Shown piece after piece: positions 22,473-30,688 of a stretch of DNA of 64,000 nucleotides. The notes below the pieces were generated by a model that saw only the letters and a program-made list of their open reading frames with translations, ran no database searches and was not told where the DNA came from. This DNA comes from CAVTWJ01 sp964525605 (GTDB lineage: Bacteria; Oederibacteriota; Muellerivitia; Muellerivitales; Muellerivitaceae): assembly GCA_964525605.1 (NCBI GenBank), contig CAZGKT010000010.1, forward strand, positions 1 through 64,000. The letters are read 5' to 3'. How positions within the stretch are numbered: the stretch's first letter is position 1; the number at the start of each line of letters is the position of its first letter. A program made the translations under genes and the position numbers.

Positions 22473-23501
22473 ATGAAAAAACTAGATCTCATTCTGAGTT
22501 TGTTGATCACCCTGACGGTCGGCTCCTGGGCATGCGCCCAGGAGTCCCCTTCGGGGAACGCGGGGGGTGCGGTTAAACTTCTAAACGTTTCCTACGATCC
22601 CACCCGTGAGTTTTACGCCGATTACGACCAGGTCTTCGCCGATTATTGGAAAAAGAAAACCGGCCAGGACGTGACGGTGGAACTATCCAACGGGGGTTCG
22701 GGCAAGCAGGCCCGGGCCGTCATTGATGGGTTGGAAGCCGATGTGGCCACCCTGGGTTTGTCGGGGGATATTGACGCCATCGCGGCCAAGGCCCAGCTTT
22801 TACCGGATGATTGGGAGAGCCGGTTGCCCGATCACAGCGCGCCCTATACGTCGACCATCGTTTTGTTGGTCCGCAAGGGAAACCCTAAGGCGATTAAAGA
22901 TTGGGACGACCTGATCAAAACGGGCGTGGCGGTTATCACCCCCAATCCCAAAACGTCCGGGGGAGGCCGTTGGAATTTTTTGGCGGCCTGGGGCTGGGGC
23001 TTGAAGAAGTACGGCACCGAGGATAAAGCCCGGGAATTTGTGACCAAGATCTACCAGAACGTTCCCGTGTTGGATTCGGGCGCCCGGGGTTCCACGACCA
23101 CTTTTGTGGAGAGGGGATTGGGGGATGTCCTGATCGCCTGGGAGAACGAGGCCTATTTGGCCGTCAACCAATTGGGAAAAGACCAATTTGAAATCGTCTA
23201 TCCCTCTTCCAGCATCCTTGCCGAACCTTCGGTGGCCTGGATCGATAAGAACACCGAAAAGCATGGCACCACCTCCGTGGCCCAGGAATATTTGAAATAC
23301 CTGTACACGCAGGAAGGCCAGGAGGTCATTGCCCGCAATTACTACCGCCCCCGCTTGAAGTCGGTGGAGGTTAAACACCGGAAACAATTTCCGGTGATCA
23401 AGCTGTTCACCGTTAATAGCGTTTTCGGCGGGTGGAAAAAAGCCCAACCGGCCTATTTCAACGACGGCGGGGTTTTTGACCAGATCTACCAGCCGAAGTA
23501 A
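22473..23501 (+). CDS. periplasmic sulfate-binding protein (paralogue 2)
   Basis: 342 aa. Signal peptide then the family signature: LLNVSYDPTREFYADYDQ, LSNGGSGKQARAVIDGLEADVA, NPKTSGGGRWNFLAAWGWG and WENEAYLAV. It delivers sulfate to the CysTWA permease encoded downstream. GGAGGAG precedes ATG 22473, 15 bp after the porin. It is closely similar to the protein at 16833. Confidence 0.94.
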   Translation: MKKLDLILSLLITLTVGSWACAQESPSGNAGGAVKLLNVSYDPTREFYADYDQVFADYWKKKTGQDVTVELSNGGSGKQARAVIDGLEADVATLGLSGDIDAIAAKAQLLPDDWESRLPDHSAPYTSTIVLLVRKGNPKAIKDWDDLIKTGVAVITPNPKTSGGGRWNFLAAWGWGLKKYGTEDKAREFVTKIYQNVPVLDSGARGSTTTFVERGLGDVLIAWENEAYLAVNQLGKDQFEIVYPSSSILAEPSVAWIDKNTEKHGTTSVAQEYLKYLYTQEGQEVIARNYYRPRLKSVEVKHRKQFPVIKLFTVNSVFGGWKKAQPAYFNDGGVFDQIYQPK

Positions 23502-23674
23502 CCCTTTATCCGGTCCGGGGGTGAAAAGCAGGCCGTTTCTTATCCTCAAGGACCCGGGCGGGACGCAATATCAGGGATGCGCTCCCGCCGCCGAAACCGG
23601 AGTTTCCCAGCGTCCTTCCCACGGGGAAGGACGGGGAGGCTTCCCGGCCAGGCTTGAAGCCAAGGAGGCCTTTT

Positions 23675-24028
23675 ATGGATGGTCTTATTCCTTGGGAAGA
23701 CCCGTTGGTCAACCCGGTGGTTCCCGTAGAGTTGAAAGGGATCGAGCCGATGAAAATCATCGAACCTATTCCCATCTTCAATCGCCTGGGTCTCCATTTG
23801 AGGGCCGGGGCCGAATTGGTGAGGGTGGCTTGCAAGTTTCAGTGCCAGATACGGGTTTCCCACGGCGGGCGCAGTGTGAACTCGAAAAGCCTGATCCAAC
23901 TCTTAACCTTGGGTGCCATTTATGGTACGGTGCTCGAGTTTTCGGCCGAGGGGGAGGATGCCCCCCAGGCCATCGACGCGATTCGAAAATTATTACGAAC
24001 ATGGGCGGAACCAGAAATTGAAGCCTAA
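23675..24028 (+). CDS. HPr-like phosphocarrier protein in the sulfate operon
   Basis: 117 aa. After about 25 extra N-terminal residues it follows the HPr fold: NRLGLHLRAGAELV with the phosphoryl-accepting His (H41) and Arg (R43), then NSKSLIQLLTLGA with the Ser-46-equivalent (S72) site and DAPQAIDAIRKLL at the end. The normal loop GLHARPA reads GLHLRAG. HPr carries phosphate in the sugar PTS and in regulation. I see no EI or EII genes here, so a regulatory role on sulfate uptake is possible but inferred. AAGGAGG precedes ATG 23675. Confidence 0.8.
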   Translation: MDGLIPWEDPLVNPVVPVELKGIEPMKIIEPIPIFNRLGLHLRAGAELVRVACKFQCQIRVSHGGRSVNSKSLIQLLTLGAIYGTVLEFSAEGEDAPQAIDAIRKLLRTWAEPEIEA

Positions 24029-24845
24029 CTCCAACGGGGTCTTGCCGGGTTTCCGCCTTTCCATGGGCTATACCCTCTTTTACCTGGGACTGATCGTTCT
24101 GCTTCCTTTGGGGGCGATGGTTTTGAAGGCGACCCAGCTCACCTGGGGAGAATTCTGGACCGTTATCTTGAGCCCCCGGGTTTTGGCTTCCTTCCGGTTG
24201 ACCTTTGGTTGTTCGATCATCGGCGCGCTGATTAATTCGTTTTTTGGGGCCATCGTGGCTTGGGTTTTGGTTCGTTATACCTTTCCGGGTAAGCGGCTTT
24301 TTGACGCGTTGGTGGACCTGCCTTTTGCTTTGCCCACGGCAGTGGCGGGCATCACTTTGACGGAACTTTATTCCCCGCAAGGATGGATCGGCCGATGGCT
24401 GGTTCCCTTGGGAATCAAGGTCGCCTATACCCCGCTGGGCGTGGCGGTGGCTTTGACCTTTATCGGCCTGCCTTTCGTGGTGCGGACCCTCCAGCCGGTT
24501 TTGGAAACCATGGATAAAGATATGGAAGAAGCGGCGGTGAGTTTGGGGGCGAGCCGCTATACGATTGTGATGAAAGTGATTTTGCCCAGCCTTTTACCGG
24601 CCTGGATCACGGGTTTTTCCCTGGCGTTTGCCCGGGCAGTGGGTGAATACGGTTCAGTGGTTTTTATTTCCGGAAACATGCCCATGAAGACCGAGATCAC
24701 GCCCCTTTTGATCATTTCCAAACTTGAACAATACGATTATGCCGGGGCCACGGCTTTAGGGGTCGTCATGCTGGTGATATCCTTTGCCATGCTTTTAACC
24801 GTGAATTGGCTTCAGGCGAAAACAGGCCAGCATCGCAGTCAATAA
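24018..24845 (+). CDS. cysT: sulfate ABC transporter permease CysT (CysU)
   Basis: 275 aa from TTG 24018, which overlaps the HPr-like gene by 11 bases. This start gives the standard N-terminus NGVLPGFRLSMGYTLFYL, like other CysT proteins; an ATG at 24064 would cut it off. Six membrane helices; the EAA loop reads EEAAVSLGASRYTIVMKVILP. It forms the membrane channel with CysW, driven by CysA. Confidence 0.92.
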   Translation: MKPNSNGVLPGFRLSMGYTLFYLGLIVLLPLGAMVLKATQLTWGEFWTVILSPRVLASFRLTFGCSIIGALINSFFGAIVAWVLVRYTFPGKRLFDALVDLPFALPTAVAGITLTELYSPQGWIGRWLVPLGIKVAYTPLGVAVALTFIGLPFVVRTLQPVLETMDKDMEEAAVSLGASRYTIVMKVILPSLLPAWITGFSLAFARAVGEYGSVVFISGNMPMKTEITPLLIISKLEQYDYAGATALGVVMLVISFAMLLTVNWLQAKTGQHRSQ

Positions 24846-24860
24846 TTGACCGAGGGAACC

Positions 24861-25775
24861 GTGAGCCAGGAAACCATCATCATCAGTTCCAAAGGGCCGA
24901 GTTCTTCCTTAGACCCCATTCGGGGTTTAACCGAACCCGCCTGGGTGAAAATAGCCTTGATCGGAATATCCCTTTTGTTCCTGGGGCTTTTTTTGGTGGT
25001 CCCACTCGTAGAAGTTTTTGTTTCCGCCCTTCAAAAGGGAATCGGGTTTTATTTTGACGCCATCCGGGACCCGGCGGCCCTGTCCGCCTTGAAGTTGACT
25101 CTGCTTACGGCCTTTTTCTCGGTATTCTTTAATTTGATTTTCGGCCTGGCTTCGGCTTGGGCCATTACCCGGTTCAGGTTCCCTGGGAAAAACCTGCTTA
25201 TTACTCTCATTGACCTGCCCTTTAGCGTATCACCGGTTGTGTCGGGATTAATCTTTGTTCTTTTGTTCGGTTTGCAGGGCTTGATGGGGCACTGGCTGAG
25301 CGACCATAACCTGCACATCATTTTTGCCGTACCGGGCATCGTTTTGGCCACGATTTTCGTGACCTTCCCCTTCATCTCCCGCGAGTTGATTCCCTTGATG
25401 CAGGAGCAGGGGTCGGAAGAAGAACAGGCCGCCATGGTGTTGGGGGCAAACGGTTGGCAAATCTTTTGGCGCGTGACCCTTCCCAACATTCAATGGGGTC
25501 TCCTATATGGAGTCATCCTTTGTAACGCCAGGGCCATGGGTGAATTTGGGGCCGTGTCGGTGGTTTCGGGCCATATCCGGGGTTTGACCAACACCCTGCC
25601 CTTGCATGTGGAAATTCTCTACAACGAGTACAATTTCACGGCCGCCTTCGCGGTAGCCTCGCTCTTGACCTTCCTGGCCCTGGTGACCCTGGTGGCCAAG
25701 GCGGTGGTGGGCGTCCGAAACCAAAAGGAAAGAGAAATCCTTCCCATCGCCCATGAAAGCGAGATCGCCCGATGA
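24861..25775 (+). CDS. cysW: sulfate ABC transporter permease CysW
   Basis: 304 aa from GTG 24861 (GAGGGA at 24852-24857); a TTG at 24846 is possible. Six membrane helices; the EAA loop is EQAAMVLGANGWQIFWRVTLPN and the family stretch NARAMGEFGAVSVVSGHIRG is intact. Partner of CysT in the inner membrane. Ends in an ATGA overlap with cysA. Confidence 0.92.
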   Translation: MSQETIIISSKGPSSSLDPIRGLTEPAWVKIALIGISLLFLGLFLVVPLVEVFVSALQKGIGFYFDAIRDPAALSALKLTLLTAFFSVFFNLIFGLASAWAITRFRFPGKNLLITLIDLPFSVSPVVSGLIFVLLFGLQGLMGHWLSDHNLHIIFAVPGIVLATIFVTFPFISRELIPLMQEQGSEEEQAAMVLGANGWQIFWRVTLPNIQWGLLYGVILCNARAMGEFGAVSVVSGHIRGLTNTLPLHVEILYNEYNFTAAFAVASLLTFLALVTLVAKAVVGVRNQKEREILPIAHESEIAR

Positions 25776-26815
25776 GCATCGAAGTCAGGCAATTGTCCAA
25801 GACCTTCAACGGTTTTCAGGCGGTGAAGGAAGTTAATTTAAAACTCGAAACCGGATCCCTGACCGCTTTGTTGGGCCCTTCCGGGTCGGGCAAAAGCACG
25901 CTTCTTCGAATGATCGCCGGGTTGGAAACGCCGGACGCCGGTGAGATCCACCTGACGGGACGGGAAGCCACCTATGTTTCCGCCAAGGAGCGAAACGTTG
26001 GCTTCGTCTTCCAGCATTACGCTCTTTTCAAGCACATGACGGTTTTCGAGAACATAGCCTTTGGTTTACGGGTGCGCAAACAGGGGGAGAAAGAAATAAA
26101 GGAAAGGGTTTTTGACCTTTTGAACCTGATCCAGCTACAGGGATTGGAAAAACGGTATCCGAACCAGCTTTCCGGCGGACAGCGCCAGAGGGTGGCAGTG
26201 GCCCGGGCCCTGGCTCCCCGGCCCGAGGTGTTGTTATTGGACGAGCCCTTCGGTGCCTTGGACGCCAAGGTGAGGGAAGAATTGCGGGAGTGGATTTTGA
26301 AACTCCATGAGGAAAGCCAGGTGACGACCCTTTTCGTGACCCATGACCAGAACGAAGCGCTTGAAGTGGCGGGGCGCATACTGATCATGAACCAGGGGAA
26401 GATCGAACAGGACGGTACGCCCCTGCAGATCTTTGACAGGCCTGCCACGCACTTTATCGCCCAGTTTGTCGGTGAGACCAACTCCATCGATACCGAAGTT
26501 TCGGAAAAAGGATTGGCGGTTTGGGGACCCTTTCGATTCATGGTGACGCCCTTTTTCAAAGTGGGCCAAAAAATCCGTATCTATTTCCGGCCCAATGACG
26601 TTTACATGACCGAGCAGTTTGAAACCTTGCAGGTGAAAGCGAAAATTGTCTCCATTCGGTTCAAGGGAACCATGATGGAATACAAATTGAATGTGGGAGA
26701 AGAAAAACAAATCATGGCCCAAGTTCCTAAAGGGGTGGCGTTGGCAAGCGGTTTTAAAGAGGACGGCCAGGTTTACGCCGCCATTACCGCCTTCCATGTA
26801 TTTCCCCTTGATTGA
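25772..26815 (+). CDS. cysA: sulfate ABC transporter ATP-binding protein
   Basis: 347 aa. Walker A GPSGSGKST, Q-loop VFQHYALF, signature LSGGQRQRVA, Walker B LLLDEPFGALD and the switch His in VTHDQ. A C-terminal TOBE-like regulatory region (residues about 240-347) follows. It powers the CysTW permease. ATG overlaps the CysW stop by 4 bases. It ends the transporter operon; cysD begins after 116 bases. Confidence 0.94.
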   Translation: MSIEVRQLSKTFNGFQAVKEVNLKLETGSLTALLGPSGSGKSTLLRMIAGLETPDAGEIHLTGREATYVSAKERNVGFVFQHYALFKHMTVFENIAFGLRVRKQGEKEIKERVFDLLNLIQLQGLEKRYPNQLSGGQRQRVAVARALAPRPEVLLLDEPFGALDAKVREELREWILKLHEESQVTTLFVTHDQNEALEVAGRILIMNQGKIEQDGTPLQIFDRPATHFIAQFVGETNSIDTEVSEKGLAVWGPFRFMVTPFFKVGQKIRIYFRPNDVYMTEQFETLQVKAKIVSIRFKGTMMEYKLNVGEEKQIMAQVPKGVALASGFKEDGQVYAAITAFHVFPLD

Positions 26816-26931
26816 GGAGAGGGGTTCGGGGGTTGTCTTGGCAGATGAAAACGTGTAATTTTATAGCCCTTTTGACAAGGACTAAAAAAATCACGCGGTG
26901 ACACTAGATTTAGACCGCCAGGGAGTTGGCG

Positions 26932-27846
26932 TTGACCGAGTCGGGCATTCAAACCTTATCCCACCTCAAACAACTCGAAGCCGAGAGTCTCTTCATCATT
27001 CGGGAAGTCGTGTCGGAATTCAAAAACCCTGTCATGCTTTATTCCGTCGGAAAAGATTCCTCCGTCATGCTTCGCCTGGCCCAGAAGGCCTTCCATCCCG
27101 GCAAGATCCCTTTTCCCCTGATGCACGTGGATACTAGTTATAAATTTCCCGAAATGTACGAATTCCGGGACAAACTGATCAAGGAATTGGGAGCCAAGCT
27201 TTTAGTGGAACGTAACGAGGAAGCCATCGCGGGGGGCTCCAGCCCCTTCAAGTATGGGGTGGATAAATGCTGTGCCCTCTTGAAAACCCAGGGACTTTTA
27301 GACGCCCTGGGCAAGCACGGTTTTGACGCGGCGTTTGGCGGCGCGAGAAGGGAAGAAGAAAAATCTCGGGCCAAGGAGAGGGTCTATTCGTTCCGAGACG
27401 CTTTCGGCCAATGGGACCCGAAGAACCAACGGCCCGAATTGTGGGATCTCTACAATTCCAAGGTCAATGAGGGGGAATCCATCCGGGTATTTCCCTTGTC
27501 GAACTGGACCGAATTGGACATCTGGCTTTATATCGAGATGGAAAAAATTCCCGTAGTGCCGATTTACTTTACCCATGAGCGAAAGATCATCAAACGGAAG
27601 AATCTGCTGATTCCCTGGGCCGCCCACATCCCCATCTTGGCCGGTGATGAAGTGAAGGATATGAGGGTTCGGTTCCGTTCCCTGGGTTGTATGTCCTGCA
27701 CGGGGGCTATTGAATCCGAGGCCTCTTCTTTGAGGGAAATCATCGAGGATCTCGTCTTGACCCGAAAAAGCGAAAGGGAAAATCGAATCATAGACCATGG
27801 CTCGGACAGCTCAATGGAACAGAAGAAAAAAGAAGGGTATTTTTAA
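26932..27846 (+). CDS. cysD: sulfate adenylyltransferase subunit 2
   Basis: 304 aa. It forms adenylyl sulfate (APS) from sulfate and ATP with CysN. The PP-loop motif is SVGKDSSVMLRLA; FPLMHVDTSYKFPEM and AAFGGARREEEKSRAKER are typical. The start is a TTG: 26932 sits 6 bases after GGGAG; a TTG at 26926 is an alternative. The gap before it (26816-26931) has TTGACA at 26872 but no good -10. cysN follows after one base. Confidence 0.93.
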   Translation: MTESGIQTLSHLKQLEAESLFIIREVVSEFKNPVMLYSVGKDSSVMLRLAQKAFHPGKIPFPLMHVDTSYKFPEMYEFRDKLIKELGAKLLVERNEEAIAGGSSPFKYGVDKCCALLKTQGLLDALGKHGFDAAFGGARREEEKSRAKERVYSFRDAFGQWDPKNQRPELWDLYNSKVNEGESIRVFPLSNWTELDIWLYIEMEKIPVVPIYFTHERKIIKRKNLLIPWAAHIPILAGDEVKDMRVRFRSLGCMSCTGAIESEASSLREIIEDLVLTRKSERENRIIDHGSDSSMEQKKKEGYF

Positions 27847-27847
27847 G

Positions 27848-29116
27848 ATGACTATCGACGAGAAATCGGAAATCACCTACGCCAACATGGGGCTGTTGCG
27901 ATTTTCCACCGCCGGAAGCGTGGATGACGGCAAATCCACCTTGATTGGCCGGCTCCTTTTTGATTCCAAAGGGGTCTTCGAAGATCAGCTGGAAGCCATT
28001 CGAAAAACCACGCTCAAGAAGGGCGGGGAAGAGATAGACCTGGCCCTCATCACCGACGGCCTGGCGGCCGAGCGGGAGCAGGGCATCACCATTGACGTGG
28101 CCTATCGCTATTTCGCCACCCCCAAGCGAAAATTTATCATCGCCGACACTCCGGGCCACGAGCAATATACCCGCAATATGGTGACGGGTGCCTCGACCTC
28201 GAGTTTAGCCATCATCCTCCTGGACGCCCGCAACGGGGTCATGACCCAATCCCGACGCCATGGGTTCATCGCCAACCTCCTGGGCATTCCCCATCTGGTA
28301 GTAGCTATTAATAAGATGGATCTTGTCGATTATTCACAGGAGGTGTTTGACCGGATCAACGCCGAATACACCGCCTTTACACAAAGCATCGGCGCGCCCC
28401 AGCCGGTGGTCATCCCCCTCTCCGCGCTCAAGGGCGACAATGTGGTTGAGAAAAGCGCGTCCATGCCCTGGTACAAGGGGCCCGCGCTGCTGGATTACCT
28501 GGAAACCGTGGAAATTAACAGGGATTTGAACCTTCAGGATTTCCGTTTCGCTGTTCAAACGGTCCTGCGCCCCAATTTGGATTACCGGGGATTTGCGGGC
28601 CGAATCGGTTCCGGGATTATTCGGCGGGGGGACCGGGTGGTCGTTTTATCCTCGGGTATCGAGACGACGATCAAAGCGATTGACACTTTCGAGGGAGAAA
28701 TTGAGAAAGCCTTCGCCCCCATGTGTGTAACCCTGCGTTTGAGCGAAGAAGTAGACATCTCGCGCGGTGATATGCTGGTTCGACCCGAAAATCGGCCCCA
28801 ATCTTCCACTCAATTTTCAGCCGATTTGTGCTGGATGGTTCAAGAACCCTTGAATCCGAAGAAAAAGTATTCGCTCAAACACACGACCCAGACCGTGAAG
28901 GCCATGGTGACAGAAATCGAGTACCGCACTAACGTGAACACCCTGGAAAAAGAAAAGAAAGACCAATTGACCCTGAACGACATCGCCCGGGTCAAGATTC
29001 AGACCCTGAAGCCCCTCTTTTTCGATCCTTACAAAAAAAACCGCAATACAGGAAATTTTATCCTGATTGATGAACTGACCAACAACACCGTGGCGGCGGG
29101 AATGATCGTTGGGTAA
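27848..29116 (+). CDS. cysN: sulfate adenylyltransferase subunit 1 (GTPase)
   Basis: 422 aa. The elongation-factor-like GTPase that drives APS synthesis by CysD. G1 motif GSVDDGKST (23-31), switch region GITIDVAYRYF, G3 DTPGHEQYT, G4 NKMD. No C-terminal CysC (APS kinase) fusion, so PAPS synthesis, if present, is elsewhere. No APS or sulfite reductase is found in the window, so reduction must also be encoded elsewhere. The next gene starts on a TTG that overlaps its last codons. Confidence 0.94.
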   Translation: MTIDEKSEITYANMGLLRFSTAGSVDDGKSTLIGRLLFDSKGVFEDQLEAIRKTTLKKGGEEIDLALITDGLAAEREQGITIDVAYRYFATPKRKFIIADTPGHEQYTRNMVTGASTSSLAIILLDARNGVMTQSRRHGFIANLLGIPHLVVAINKMDLVDYSQEVFDRINAEYTAFTQSIGAPQPVVIPLSALKGDNVVEKSASMPWYKGPALLDYLETVEINRDLNLQDFRFAVQTVLRPNLDYRGFAGRIGSGIIRRGDRVVVLSSGIETTIKAIDTFEGEIEKAFAPMCVTLRLSEEVDISRGDMLVRPENRPQSSTQFSADLCWMVQEPLNPKKKYSLKHTTQTVKAMVTEIEYRTNVNTLEKEKKDQLTLNDIARVKIQTLKPLFFDPYKKNRNTGNFILIDELTNNTVAAGMIVG

Positions 29117-30611
29117 CCCGCCCAAATCGATCGGGGAAGAACGATCCGGTTTGGCCAAACTATTTAAACTAAATGGATTGTTGTATAAGATTTTTGCCGG
29201 ATTTGTGTTCTTAACCCTCCTTTCAAAACTTCCCCTTTTGATCATGCGAGTGAAATTTCACCTTCAGGTAGGCCAGGGTGAGGCCATCAACGTTGATTTT
29301 GCCCGGATCCTTTATCAAGGCCAATCCCTTTACCATGACCCTTCTGTGGGGCCTTACCTTTATCCGGCTTACCCTCCCCTCTTTCCCTGGATTCAATCGA
29401 TCGCGATGGGATTTATAACGGACCCCTGGCTTCCGGGTAGGTGCCTGGCTTTTGGCGGATATATCGGATGCGGATGTCTCCTATTCTTTTGGGGCAAGAG
29501 TAGGTGGGGATTTTGGCTGTCGCTTCTACTGTCGAGCCTTTTTTGTCTTTTCCCCACCTGGGCCCTTTGGGGAACCATGGACCGGTGTGATGCCTTTTAC
29601 CTTTTCTTGTATTTCTCCGCGTTTATGCTCCTGTATCAAGACAGCCTTCAAACCGATTTCGGTGCCGCCGCGGATAAAAAGCAATGGGGAAGAATAGCGT
29701 GCGCAGGCCTCTTAACCGCCTTGGCCCTATTGACCAAACAAAACGGTATTGAACTGTGGCTAGTTTATGGCCTTTATTGTTTTTTGAAAAAAAGTTTTAA
29801 TCACTGCTTCTATTTTTTCCTTTTTAGTTTTCTTCCGGTGGCCGTGGTGTTTGGATTTGAACAATGGCAAAGCGATGGTTTTTTTCTTAACGAAATATTT
29901 CTTTGGTTGAACACAGGACTCAGCTGGGACAATTTCTGGGATTACATCCTTCACGGATTCCTTCGCGAGGGTGGAATCTTGGCGGCGCTTGTATCATGGC
30001 TATTTGTGACAAAACGATTGAACAGCCTTCTCCGGATACAGGTTCTAATTTCCTTACTTTCTCTCTTTTCGCTAACCCGAGCTATGAGTGCGGAAAATTA
30101 CTTCATGGAGTTCTTCCTATTTGGGATCTTTCTGGTGGGAGAGGGCCTGGCCGCAACCGGCCGGGAAACCGGGCTCAAGTCGATAGAAATGACAAAAACA
30201 AGTTGGCGCTCCGGGGCGTATTTTGCAATCTTGATTGTTTTATTTGCCTGCCTGAATTATATGCGGTGGCCCAACCTTCCCCCCGCCAGCGTGATCAATA
30301 TGAAATACGATTGTGCCTATGAAATTTACAACCTTCCGGGGGAACATTTGGCCCTCGACCTGGATTTACCGCTCATGGTAGGGAAAAAGATATGGATTCA
30401 ACCCGCCGAATATACGGCCATGGTGCAAAAGGGTGTTTGGAGCCCGGCCCCTCTTTTGCGGGATATCCGCGAGAAAAAATTCACTACCATTGAACTTTAC
30501 GATATTCCCCGACAATATCTCTTCCCTCAGCTGGTCGTCGATGAGATCAACCGCGATTACCACCCGATATCAAAAAAATACGGAAGGGTCTGGCTGGGCC
30601 CGAACCCATGA
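29109..30611 (+). CDS. polytopic membrane protein, GT-C glycosyltransferase-like
   Basis: 500 aa from TTG 29109, overlapping cysN by 8 bases; no better start is close. There are about ten hydrophobic segments. The first loop contains DFARILYQGQSLYHDP and PYLYPAYPPLFPWIQ, the acidic-residue and YPP arrangement seen in polyprenol-phosphate-sugar-dependent (GT-C) transferases, and a later WGTMDRCDAFYLF. A role in transferring a sugar from a lipid carrier is likely but the substrate is unknown. It is not clearly related to sulfur. Confidence 0.65.
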   Translation: MGNPPKSIGEERSGLAKLFKLNGLLYKIFAGFVFLTLLSKLPLLIMRVKFHLQVGQGEAINVDFARILYQGQSLYHDPSVGPYLYPAYPPLFPWIQSIAMGFITDPWLPGRCLAFGGYIGCGCLLFFWGKSRWGFWLSLLLSSLFCLFPTWALWGTMDRCDAFYLFLYFSAFMLLYQDSLQTDFGAAADKKQWGRIACAGLLTALALLTKQNGIELWLVYGLYCFLKKSFNHCFYFFLFSFLPVAVVFGFEQWQSDGFFLNEIFLWLNTGLSWDNFWDYILHGFLREGGILAALVSWLFVTKRLNSLLRIQVLISLLSLFSLTRAMSAENYFMEFFLFGIFLVGEGLAATGRETGLKSIEMTKTSWRSGAYFAILIVLFACLNYMRWPNLPPASVINMKYDCAYEIYNLPGEHLALDLDLPLMVGKKIWIQPAEYTAMVQKGVWSPAPLLRDIREKKFTTIELYDIPRQYLFPQLVVDEINRDYHPISKKYGRVWLGPNP

Positions 30612-30688
30612 AACGATTTCATACACTTTTCGGGGTTTATAGTTAAAATCTAATCTTCCCAGCCGAAATTTCGCAAAGCCGAGGAAAA

